64,000 nucleotides of DNA, from the NCBI GenBank assembly GCA_964275345.1, contig CAXYBK010000003.1, forward strand, positions 776,976 to 840,975, written 5' to 3'. The notes under the pieces were generated by a model that saw only the letters and a list, made by a program, of their open reading frames with translations, was not told where the DNA came from and did not search any database. Origin of the DNA: MED-G78 sp964275345. GTDB lineage: Bacteria; Pseudomonadota; Gammaproteobacteria; Magnimaribacterales; D2472. Shown piece by piece: positions 9,585-17,014 of this stretch. The position numbers were made by a program, and so were the translations under genes. Position 1 is the first letter of the stretch; each line of letters opens with the position of its first letter.

Positions 9585-10424
9585 TTAACTATCATCAGAA
9601 TATTTTGTTATGGACATATACTGCTCATAATTTAGATTGTTAAAAATAACACCGTCAAGGCTTGCTGAATAATTTGCGATGTCTTTAGACCAAGACACTG
9701 GTTTTAAAAGTTTCTTTTTTTCATAATCAGTTTTATTTAATAAAAATCGAAGCGCGGTTAATCTTGCAATCATTTTATTATTAGAATTGATTACAATCCA
9801 AGGAGAGTTTTCCGTTGATGTTTTACTAAACATTTGCTCCTTATATAGAGTGAAGGCATCCCATTTTGTCACTATTCGCTCATCATTTTCTGACAACTTC
9901 CAGTATTTGAGTTGAGAGTTTCTTCGAGCATTTATTCTTTTTTTTTGCTGATCCTTTGATAATGAAAAATAGAATTTTGTAATCTCTGTACCTGAATTGG
10001 TAAGATCATCTTCCCATGTATTAACTTTGTTCATAAATGCTCTATATTGCTTTTCATTACAATAATTCATAACAGGTTCAGTTATAGCTCTTGTATACCA
10101 GGACCTATCTAAAAAGGCTATTTCACCATTTTTTGGCAATACCTTTTGCCATCTTTGAAACCAATGTGATGACTCCCATTTAGATGGGATACCAAGATGT
10201 ACATAGCGAAAATTTTTAGGTATGAGGTGCTCAGAAAAGAATTTTATTGCTGAGCTTTTCCCAGCCGTATCCCTTCCTTCAAAGGCTATACAAATCTTTC
10301 TATTATTTTTAATAACATCTTCTTGTAATTTTAAAAGTTCAATCTGCAATCTTCTTTTTTCAAGCGCATACGCGCTAGGATTAAGTTGTTTGTAGATAGT
10401 TTGATCTAATGATATTAATGACAT
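9585..10424 (-). CDS. ppk2: Polyphosphate kinase 2 (PPK2)
   Basis: PPK2 enzymes transfer phosphate between polyphosphate and nucleotides. The 279-residue protein is a single-domain PPK2 with Walker A GRDTAGKS at residues 50-57 and Walker B FLDRSWY at 104-110. The segment WFQRWQKVLP at about 88-97 is family-typical. Many PPK2s read GRDAAGKGG, so the Ser-Ser after the lysine is a small deviation. It is the promoter-proximal gene of a two-gene unit with the short Ppx. It diverges from the Pit phosphate transporter across a Pho-box-like array, which suggests control by phosphate limitation. Whether it prefers ADP, GDP or AMP cannot be read from sequence alone. Confidence 0.92.
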   Translation of the reverse strand: MSLISLDQTIYKQLNPSAYALEKRRLQIELLKLQEDVIKNNRKICIAFEGRDTAGKSSAIKFFSEHLIPKNFRYVHLGIPSKWESSHWFQRWQKVLPKNGEIAFLDRSWYTRAITEPVMNYCNEKQYRAFMNKVNTWEDDLTNSGTEITKFYFSLSKDQQKKRINARRNSQLKYWKLSENDERIVTKWDAFTLYKEQMFSKTSTENSPWIVINSNNKMIARLTALRFLLNKTDYEKKKLLKPVSWSKDIANYSASLDGVIFNNLNYEQYMSITKYSDDS

Positions 10425-10464
10425 GTAATCTTTATAATAAAGTTTATTTTTCTAAGAAAAACAG

Positions 10465-10523
10465 TTCACTAAAAAGTAAAACTATTTCACTAAAAAGTAC
10501 AGGTTTCTTCACTTAAATGTCAC
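10465..10523 (+). promoter_or_regulatory. Pho-box-like array of six half-sites between ppk2 and pit
   Basis: Half-sites TTCAC, GTAAA, TTCAC, GTACA, TTCAC and GTCAC begin at 10465, 10476, 10486, 10497, 10508 and 10519, a spacing of 11, 10, 11, 11 and 11 bases. Most gaps between the 7-base units are AT-rich 4-mers (AAAA, AAAA, AAAT). PhoB binds 7-base direct repeats separated by 4-base AT-rich spacers, so the geometry matches a run of three consecutive Pho boxes. The third box, TTCACTTAAATGTCAC, is the best. The site lies 50-108 bases upstream of pit and 41-99 upstream of ppk2, so it could serve both genes. Binding by PhoB is inferred. Confidence 0.65.
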
Positions 10524-10572
10524 ACAAAAAAGTTCAAATGTATTCATATAAACTTTAATAAGATAATTTAAT

Positions 10573-11820
10573 ATGGAAACTTTATTTCTTGACCCGACCT
10601 TAATACTCATTATAGCAGCTTTTGCTGGCTTCTTTATGGCTTTTGGGATTGGAGCTAATGATGTTGCTAATGCAATGGGAACTTCAGTAGGCAGCAAAGC
10701 CATAACTTTTAAACAAGCAGTCATAATTGCTGCTATTTTTGAATTTTTAGGAGCTTATCTTGCCGGAGGCGAAGTTACTTCAACAATAAGAAAAGGGATA
10801 GTTGATCCTAACCTTTACGCAGACAACAATAATATCTTTATTATAGGAATGTTATCGGCCTTAATGGCAGCAGGAACCTGGTTGTATATTGCTAGCAGAA
10901 AAGGATGGCCTGTATCAACTACACACTCAATAGTTGGTGCAATTGTTGGTTTTGTTGTTATCTCTCTTGGCTTCGAAGCAGTATCTTGGTCAAAAGTAGG
11001 AACTATTGCATCTAGTTGGGTTATATCACCAATAACAGCTGGAACTATGTCATTCTTAATATTCTTAAGTGCTAAGAAGCTTATTTTAGATAGACCTAAT
11101 CCAGAACAAGCAGCGATATCATTAATTCCTTTTTACAGTTTCTTTGTAGCTGTCATTATTGGACTAGTTACAGCAAGAAAAGGCTTGAAACATGTCGGTT
11201 TGCCTCTTTCTGATAGTGAGGTTCTTATGGTCACAATTGGATTTGGTGTCATTGTCTCAATAATTACAGCTATTCTCTTAAACTTAAATGCTAAAAAGAT
11301 TAAAGAGTATGGAGTTGAATCTGCTTTTGCAATTCTTATGATTGTTACAGCTTCAGCTATGGCTTTTGCACATGGCTCTAATGACGTTGCAAATGCAATA
11401 GGTCCAGTTTCAGCAATCATCAGCGTTGCTAGTGAAGGGTCAATTGGCTCTAAAGCTTCTGTGAACTCATGGGTATTACTTCTTGGTGGGATTGGTATTG
11501 TTTTTGGTCTAGCCATGCTGGGTGGAAAAGTTATTAAAACTGTTGGTACAAAGATTACAACATTAACACCAAGCTTAGGATTCTCTGCTGAAATGGCAGC
11601 AGCATCTACTGTAGTTGCTGCGACTTATCTAGGGTTTCCAATATCTACAACTCATACTTTGGTGGGAGCTGTCATTGGGGTAGGTCTTGCAAAAGGAGTG
11701 TCACATATAGATCTAAACTCCATTGGAAGAATTGTTCTTTCTTGGTTAATAACAATACCTATTGGAGCATCTTTAACCATACTTTTTTATGTTATTTTAA
11801 GAATCATTTTTGGTGTCTAG
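10573..11820 (+). CDS. pit: Low-affinity inorganic phosphate transporter, PiT family
   Basis: This is an inner-membrane phosphate/cation symporter of the PiT family. The two inverted signature repeats are present: GANDVANAMGTSVG near residue 27 and GSNDVANAIGPVS near 268. There are about 10-11 hydrophobic segments, and the 415-residue length is usual. It is the first gene of a rightward unit; the following porin starts within a few bases. The Pho-box-like array upstream would make it phosphate-responsive. Placing a PiT gene beside ppk2, ppx and phytase indicates a shared phosphate role. Confidence 0.95.
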   Translation: METLFLDPTLILIIAAFAGFFMAFGIGANDVANAMGTSVGSKAITFKQAVIIAAIFEFLGAYLAGGEVTSTIRKGIVDPNLYADNNNIFIIGMLSALMAAGTWLYIASRKGWPVSTTHSIVGAIVGFVVISLGFEAVSWSKVGTIASSWVISPITAGTMSFLIFLSAKKLILDRPNPEQAAISLIPFYSFFVAVIIGLVTARKGLKHVGLPLSDSEVLMVTIGFGVIVSIITAILLNLNAKKIKEYGVESAFAILMIVTASAMAFAHGSNDVANAIGPVSAIISVASEGSIGSKASVNSWVLLLGGIGIVFGLAMLGGKVIKTVGTKITTLTPSLGFSAEMAAASTVVAATYLGFPISTTHTLVGAVIGVGLAKGVSHIDLNSIGRIVLSWLITIPIGASLTILFYVILRIIFGV

Positions 11821-11824
11821 AAGT

Positions 11825-12745
11825 ATGATTTCTAAAAAATATTTTGTTTTAAGAAAAATACTCTTTATAAGCTTTTTAGCAATTAGTTTTACAAGTAATG
11901 CTGATATAAATTTTTATGGGAAAGTTAATGTTAGCTTAGAAGATACAGATTTAAATGCCTCAAGCAAAACAGAATTTAAAAATAATGCTTCAAGAATTGG
12001 CTTTAAAGGATCTTTTGATATTTCATCATCTCTTGAGCTATCTTTTCAAATTGAGGAAGAGATAGATCCAACTGACTTTAAAGCAGACGGTGACAAAGTC
12101 TTTAAAGAAAGAAATTCTTTTATTGCTATAAGTGGAAGTTTTGGAGAATTCCTTGCTGGTACTTACGACACAGCTTTTAAGAAGTCACAATTAAAAATAG
12201 ATCTATTTAATGACACACGAGCTGATATTAAATATATTCTGCGTGGAGAAAATAGAATGAATAGCTTTATGGGTTATACAAGTCCTGATTTTATAGAAGG
12301 ATTTAATCTCTCCATTAATTCAATAAGCCAATCAACTGGAAGAGGCGAATCTATTGCTTTAAATTACTCAAATAATAATATAAACGCATCTTTAGGGATT
12401 GATCAAAACATTAAAGGCTATGATGCAGAAAGATTTAGCATCATGCTGCCCCTTAGAAATATTGATCTAGGTTTGTTATATCAAACATCGAAAAAATTAT
12501 CCTCAGCAAAATCTTATTCAGGTCATGTCGTTAGCATGAAAAAAAAGGTTTCTAATAAAGGAAGTGTATATGCTCAAAATGCCAAATCAAATATGAGAAT
12601 TATCTCTGGTAATCAAAACTCTATTGGGTATTCATACAAAATAAATAAATCTACAAAAGCATTTATTCATTACTCTAGCCTCAGCAAAGAGGATAAAGAT
12701 GAAGACGTTGTTTTTACATCTATTGGCTTTGAATATAAATTTTAG
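11825..12745 (+). CDS. Outer-membrane porin (Gram-negative porin family)
   Basis: This is a beta-barrel porin of about 306 residues. A signal peptide (LRKILFISFLAISFTSNA/D) is followed by the typical first strand INFYGKVNVSLE. Alternating strands run to the terminal GFEYKF, which ends in Phe as outer-membrane barrels do. I chose the ATG at 11825; an in-frame GTG at 11810 would overlap the pit stop. Because it directly follows pit under a Pho-box-like array, a phosphate- or anion-permeable porin is likely, but selectivity cannot be seen. Family call is good; substrate is inference. Confidence 0.82.
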   Translation: MISKKYFVLRKILFISFLAISFTSNADINFYGKVNVSLEDTDLNASSKTEFKNNASRIGFKGSFDISSSLELSFQIEEEIDPTDFKADGDKVFKERNSFIAISGSFGEFLAGTYDTAFKKSQLKIDLFNDTRADIKYILRGENRMNSFMGYTSPDFIEGFNLSINSISQSTGRGESIALNYSNNNINASLGIDQNIKGYDAERFSIMLPLRNIDLGLLYQTSKKLSSAKSYSGHVVSMKKKVSNKGSVYAQNAKSNMRIISGNQNSIGYSYKINKSTKAFIHYSSLSKEDKDEDVVFTSIGFEYKF

Positions 12746-12801
12746 TTACTTTATTTTTATTTCTTAATTTACTTTTCTAAACATTTGTCCATAATTAGGT
12801 T

Positions 12802-13398
12802 ATGGGTGTAAATGCTAAACAAGATAGAAGCAAATTAAGGGTAGCTAAAATTATTGAAGCTGCTCATCAAATACTATTAACTCAAAACTTAGAAGATATA
12901 ACTATTTCAAACCTAGCAACCCACTCTGACTTAAAAAGAACTTCTACTTATAAATTTTTTGCAAATCCCGATGACGTTAAACTCTTACTTGTTAAAAGAT
13001 ACTTTGTAGAATGCTCTGCTGAATTTCGTGAATCTGATAATAATCAAAATTATGATGATCTATCTAAAGCACTTGAGGAGTCAGTAATTAGAATATTTAA
13101 TTTCTTTTCTAAAAATATCGGTGCGCAAAAGCTCATTTTGCAAAATACTGTAGCACCTCCAGCTAAGTCTGAAACACTTCACTTGCTATCTTCAGAGGTT
13201 ATTTCTTTTATTGAAAAAAATATAAAGCTCCCGTCTATGTTTAACAAAGAGGGCGTCTTTCTTGTTATGGTTCAGATAGTCATATCTATTTTTTCATTAA
13301 ATATTAAAGAAAATGGTGAGCTGAATCAGATTGGAAAATCAGAAGCTCAAAGAGCTTCTTATTCATATTTATTAAGTTGTATTGCACAAAAAGATTAA
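12802..13398 (+). CDS. TetR/AcrR-family transcriptional regulator
   Basis: This is a DNA-binding repressor-like protein of 198 residues. The N-terminal helix-turn-helix is seen as IIEAAHQILL, then DITISNLATHSDLKRTSTYKFF (about residues 18-54), ending in the YKFF motif typical of TetR proteins. The C-terminal ligand domain is not diagnostic. It sits between the porin and the phytase in the rightward phosphate cluster, 56 bases after the porin. It may control neighbouring genes, but no operator is clear and its ligand is unknown. Confidence 0.85.
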   Translation: MGVNAKQDRSKLRVAKIIEAAHQILLTQNLEDITISNLATHSDLKRTSTYKFFANPDDVKLLLVKRYFVECSAEFRESDNNQNYDDLSKALEESVIRIFNFFSKNIGAQKLILQNTVAPPAKSETLHLLSSEVISFIEKNIKLPSMFNKEGVFLVMVQIVISIFSLNIKENGELNQIGKSEAQRASYSYLLSCIAQKD

Positions 13399-13434
13399 CT
13401 CTATCGATTAATCCTAAACAAGAGATCTAATTTC

Positions 13435-14508
13435 ATGTTAATAATATTTAAAAAATTTAATTTCTTTTTAATGGCCTTTATCTTTTTTAATCTTGAAGTA
13501 AAAGCAGATTTCATTGAAATCGCTCCCAAATATGAAACTCCAGAGATAGCTACTTCTGGTGATGCAGCAGATGATCCTGCTATTTGGTTTAATGCTACCG
13601 AACCACATAAATCATTAGTTCTTGCAACAGACAAAAGAAGTGGAGTTTATGTTTATGATTTAAGAGGAAAAAAACTAGGGTTTACAGAGCTTGGCAATAT
13701 AAACAATATAGATTTAAGAAGTATAGATTTATCGTCAGAATTAACTACTTTCATTGTTGCATCTAATAGAAGTACTCAGTCAATTGATGCATGGCTATAT
13801 AAAGATAAACATATTGCAGATAATGCCAATAGCAAACAATTTGCACTTTCCAAGAATCCGCAAATACAAACTCAGTCAAATATAAATATTTATGGAATTT
13901 GTGTGGGCAATGATCCTGAGCTGGGTTTAATAATCTTTGCTACCGAGGATGGCGGGCCTAATGTAGAGGTTTGGCAATATATTAATAGCGCTCTTAAATT
14001 AATCCATACATTTAGTAATAATGGTGAATCAGAGGGCTGTGTTTATGATGATGAAAATAGAACTCTATTTATTTCAGAAGAAAATATTAATGGAGTTCTT
14101 AAGGCATATAAGCTAGAAAGCTCCTTAAATTTCAATAATCCATTTGTAGTAGATTCTCGTGAAGGTAATATTGGAGGAGATCCAGAAGGTGTTGCTATCT
14201 ATAAAACTTCTTCGACCAGTGGTTATGTCGTTTTATCTTCTCAAGGTGATTCAAAATATAATATTTACAATCGAGAAGCACCTTATGAATATATCAATAG
14301 TTTTAGAGTTGGGTCCTCAATCTATGGTTCAATTGATGGCGCAAGTGATACTGATGGTGTTGCTATATTGAGCAATAAACTCAATAGAGATTTTCCTCAA
14401 GGTCTTCTAGTTGTTCAGGATGGATACAATAAAGACAAAGGAATTGATAAAAACCAAAATTTTAAATACGTTTCATTTCGAGATATTTTAAAGAAATTAA
14501 AGCTTTAA
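13435..14508 (+). CDS. phy: Secreted beta-propeller phytase (3-phytase)
   Basis: This enzyme removes phosphate from inositol hexakisphosphate using a six-bladed, calcium-dependent propeller. An N-terminal signal peptide ends near KADF at residue 25. The family signature DDPAIWFN (residues 46-53) is followed by ATDKRSGVYVYDLRGK and NNIDLR. Later calcium and phosphate-binding segments include SEGCVYDDENRTLF, GDPEGVAI and DGASDTDGVAI. At 357 residues it is a single-domain phytase. It completes the phosphate cluster: extracellular or periplasmic release of phosphate, entry via the porin, and uptake by Pit. Its stop overlaps the convergent epoxide hydrolase by 12 bases. Confidence 0.93.
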   Translation: MLIIFKKFNFFLMAFIFFNLEVKADFIEIAPKYETPEIATSGDAADDPAIWFNATEPHKSLVLATDKRSGVYVYDLRGKKLGFTELGNINNIDLRSIDLSSELTTFIVASNRSTQSIDAWLYKDKHIADNANSKQFALSKNPQIQTQSNINIYGICVGNDPELGLIIFATEDGGPNVEVWQYINSALKLIHTFSNNGESEGCVYDDENRTLFISEENINGVLKAYKLESSLNFNNPFVVDSREGNIGGDPEGVAIYKTSSTSGYVVLSSQGDSKYNIYNREAPYEYINSFRVGSSIYGSIDGASDTDGVAILSNKLNRDFPQGLLVVQDGYNKDKGIDKNQNFKYVSFRDILKKLKL

Positions 14509-15615
14509 CTTTTTTACAAAGTCTATAACATCTTTAGCTAAAATCTCTGGATTTTCATTCGCGGCAAAGTGTCCACCATCAAATTCATTCCACTGAACAA
14601 CATTGTAAATTTTCTCAGCCCATGCTCGAGGTGGTTTAATAATTTCATTACTAAATAAGGCTCCTGCAAAAGGGGCTTTGATAGGGTTAAAAGAAAAACC
14701 AATTTGACCATTTGCTTTGTATATTCTGCATGAGGAGGTAATAGATTCTGTAAACCAATAAAGTGAAACTATAGCTAGCACCTCATCTAAATCTAGTATT
14801 AACTTATCATTCTCATCATCGGTCCATGCATGAAACTTTTCAATTATCCATGCGGCCAAACCAATAGGAGAGTCATTAAGTCCATATCCAAGTGTTTGTG
14901 GTTTTGTGCTTTGAATTGCATAGTAGCCATAACCGCTTGATTGATACTTTTGTTGATTATTTAAGCCTTTTATTTCACTTTCGTTCAATCCTTCAAGAGG
15001 ATCACTGTCAGCAGGAGGCCAAGCAATAATTAAATTAAGATGAATACCAAGACAGGCTTCTGGAAATAATTCGGCGATCCATTTACTGACGGTAGCTCCC
15101 CAGTCACCACCTTGAACAACATACTTGTCATAACCTAACTCAAGCATTAGTTCATGTTCAAGCTTAGCAATTTCTTCAGAGCTCATTCCTGGTGCAGAGG
15201 CTTTGTCTGAGAATCCAAAACCGACAAGAGAAGGGCATACGATATGAAAATCTACTTCAGGATTGTTTTTTAAGATTGGAATAATTTTTAAGAACTCTTG
15301 AATACTTCCTGGCCAACCATGTGTCATAAGCAAAGGAATCGCATTAGGATTGTCTGATGGAGAGTGCAAAAAATGTATTTTTAGCCCCGAACTAGTTTGA
15401 AATTTATAGCTACCAATCTTATTTAGTAGATTTTCATGATGACGCCAATCAAAATCGTTTACCCAATAGTCGGCAACACTTTTCATGAACTTTAAACTAG
15501 TTCCATGTGACCACTTTTTGTCATTCACTTCATCAGGCCAACGTGTTAATTCTATCTTTTTATGCAGTAACTCAATTTCAGAGTTTTCAATATGTATTGG
15601 AAAATTTTCGATCAT
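14497..15615 (-). CDS. Epoxide hydrolase, alpha/beta-hydrolase fold (EHN domain)
   Basis: This resembles microsomal-type epoxide hydrolases. An N-terminal EHN lid domain (LLHKKIELTRWPDE...; about residues 1-110) precedes the alpha/beta-hydrolase core. The oxyanion motif HGWPGS is at 99-104, the nucleophile Asp171 lies in GGDWGA, and a catalytic His sits in DGGHFAANE near 352. The length of 372 residues is normal. No signal peptide is present, so it is cytoplasmic. It is a single gene, convergent with the phytase and divergent from the DedA gene. The natural epoxide substrate is unknown. Confidence 0.9.
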   Translation of the reverse strand: MIENFPIHIENSEIELLHKKIELTRWPDEVNDKKWSHGTSLKFMKSVADYWVNDFDWRHHENLLNKIGSYKFQTSSGLKIHFLHSPSDNPNAIPLLMTHGWPGSIQEFLKIIPILKNNPEVDFHIVCPSLVGFGFSDKASAPGMSSEEIAKLEHELMLELGYDKYVVQGGDWGATVSKWIAELFPEACLGIHLNLIIAWPPADSDPLEGLNESEIKGLNNQQKYQSSGYGYYAIQSTKPQTLGYGLNDSPIGLAAWIIEKFHAWTDDENDKLILDLDEVLAIVSLYWFTESITSSCRIYKANGQIGFSFNPIKAPFAGALFSNEIIKPPRAWAEKIYNVVQWNEFDGGHFAANENPEILAKDVIDFVKKLKL

Positions 15616-15687
15616 GCTTACCCCTTATTTACAGATACAATATTTTATCTATGTTTATTTTACAACTGCTATAATTCACACCCACTT

Positions 15688-16194
15688 ATGAATCTAGAAT
15701 CAATACAAGAATTTTTAATTAATAATATTGAATACTCCTGGATGATTATTATGTTTTTTGCATTTGCAGAATCCTTTTTAATTACTGGCATCTTTATTTC
15801 TTCAGCAATTCTCTTCTCTATATGCATATTTTTGTACAACATGGGCGCTCTAAGTATTTTTGGTATCGTTCCTGTTGCAATGATAGGAGCGCATATTGGA
15901 GATGTTTCCAGTTTCTTTTTAGGTAAAACTCTAGGTCCTCAAATTTTGGCTTCAAAAGCCCTTACTAAAAGACAAAAAACAATAAAAAGAGCACAAAAGT
16001 TTCTAGATAAATTTGGTCCTTATACAGTTCTCTTTGGAAGATTTGTACCAGCTATTAGATCATTAACTCCTTTTTTGCTTGGAGTTTCTGACGTAAAAGC
16101 GTTAAGATTTTATATAGCAGATGTAATAGCCTGCATTACTTGGGGCATTGCTTTAGGTTTTCTGGTAATAGGCATTGGCTCAATTTTTGGTTAA
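15688..16194 (+). CDS. DedA-family inner-membrane protein
   Basis: DedA proteins are polytopic inner-membrane proteins, some of which act in lipid carrier recycling and membrane homeostasis. The family pattern is clear: FAESFLITGIFISSAILF near the N-terminus, GAHIGDVSSFFLGKTLG in the middle, and FGRFVPAIRSLTPFLLGVS followed by two terminal membrane segments. The start at 15688 gives a 168-residue protein; the frame is open further upstream but would then begin inside the divergent gene. This is at the short end for DedA. The exact substrate is not known. Confidence 0.9.
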   Translation: MNLESIQEFLINNIEYSWMIIMFFAFAESFLITGIFISSAILFSICIFLYNMGALSIFGIVPVAMIGAHIGDVSSFFLGKTLGPQILASKALTKRQKTIKRAQKFLDKFGPYTVLFGRFVPAIRSLTPFLLGVSDVKALRFYIADVIACITWGIALGFLVIGIGSIFG

Positions 16195-16200
16195 AACTTT

Positions 16201-16392
16201 ATGATTAATATACTAATTTTATTTTTAAGCGTTATTGCAGTTGTATTTTTATTTCAACAATTAATTAAAGCGAAGAGGTCAGGAAGGTTTATTCAAATAA
16301 TAAGAGACTTATTTGTTGTCCTCCTTGCTTTGGCAATGACTTCAGCTATTTTTTATATAGTATTTAGATTAGTTATTAGATTTTTTATCTAA
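16201..16392 (+). CDS. Small two-segment membrane protein, function unknown
   Basis: This 63-residue ORF has two hydrophobic segments (about residues 2-20 and 37-58) separated by a basic loop KAKRSGRFIQIIRD. It lies 6 bases after the DedA gene and 19 bases before the HIT gene, in the same direction, which supports it being expressed as part of a small operon. I do not recognise a family. Confidence comes from spacing and the clean membrane pattern, not from homology. Confidence 0.6.
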   Translation: MINILILFLSVIAVVFLFQQLIKAKRSGRFIQIIRDLFVVLLALAMTSAIFYIVFRLVIRFFI

Positions 16393-16411
16393 GATTTTTA
16401 TTATTTTTTAA

Positions 16412-16747
16412 ATGACTTTATTTCAAAAGATTATTGATAAAGAAATACCAGCAGATATTATTTTTGAAGATGATCTCTCTCTGGTCTTTAAGGATATTAA
16501 TCCGCAGGCACCAGTCCATCTTTTAATTATCCCAAAAAAACCAATAGTAAAAGTTTCAGATGCTTCCGAAGAAGATAAAGAGTTACTAGGACATTTGATG
16601 TGGGTAGCAGGAGAGGTTGCAAGACAGATTGGTGTTGAAGATACTTTTAGGCTAGTTGTAAACAACGGCGCCAAGGCTGGACAAAGCGTATTTCATGTCC
16701 ATATTCATCTTTTATCAGGCCGTCCATTTTCATGGCCGCCAGGTTAA
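16412..16747 (+). CDS. hinT: HIT-family (HinT-like) purine nucleoside phosphoramidase
   Basis: This 111-residue cytoplasmic protein carries the histidine triad HVHIH at residues 95-99, followed by LLSGRPFSWPPG, typical of bacterial HinT. The N-terminal FQKIIDKEIPADIIFEDD and KDINPQAPVHLLIIPK segments also fit. HinT hydrolyses nucleoside phosphoramidates and acyl adenylates. Its stop codon lies inside a perfect hairpin that also contains the stop of a convergent micro-ORF. Confidence 0.95.
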   Translation: MTLFQKIIDKEIPADIIFEDDLSLVFKDINPQAPVHLLIIPKKPIVKVSDASEEDKELLGHLMWVAGEVARQIGVEDTFRLVVNNGAKAGQSVFHVHIHLLSGRPFSWPPG

Positions 16748-16760
16748 TTCACTAACCTGG
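16739..16760. terminator. Convergent hairpin covering two stop codons
   Basis: An 8-base perfect stem CCAGGTTA / TAACCTGG with a 6-base loop (16747-16752) spans the end of the HIT gene and the end of a 34-codon ORF on the other strand. Each gene's stop codon lies in or at the edge of the hairpin. Only a weak A/T tract (ATAAAA) follows on the + side, so it may act as a weak bidirectional terminator or an RNA-stability hairpin. Confidence 0.55.
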
Positions 16761-16856
16761 ATAAAACATAGATCCAACGCCCAGTGCAAATACGAGTGCG
16801 CCGATACCTAATACAAAGAATGCTCCATGTCTTAAAGTTTCTGAATCAGTATTCAT
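16752..16856 (-). CDS. Candidate 34-residue single-span membrane protein
   Basis: An ATG at 16856 is preceded by a good ribosome-binding site (GGGAGATTATT just upstream). The product has a polar N-terminus MNTDSETLRHGAFF, one glycine-rich membrane span LGIGALVFALGVGSMF, and the end YPG. It runs convergently towards the HIT gene. No family is recognised. The ribosome-binding site, clean membrane pattern and shared hairpin at its stop support it as a real micro-gene. Confidence 0.55.
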   Translation of the reverse strand: MNTDSETLRHGAFFVLGIGALVFALGVGSMFYPG

Positions 16857-17014
16857 AATAATCTCCCTTATTAAGAATATAAAAAAAAATACACTTATAT
16901 TCAAGTTTTATCTATTTATTTTGTATATATATTCTTCCCAAACAATAACCTTATTTCATTAGTCGTTTCGGGTTATCATTGCTTCAACGAAACTAGTATT
17001 AGGTTAATTGTTGA

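Noticed and set aside
11133..11516. 127-codon ORF on the - strand inside pit
   Set aside because: It lies opposite the conserved Pit membrane segments and is explained by their base composition.
16966..17003. GTTTCG / CGAAAC inverted repeat upstream of the MFS gene
   Set aside because: The stem is only six bases with a long loop and no conserved context, so chance is a sufficient explanation.
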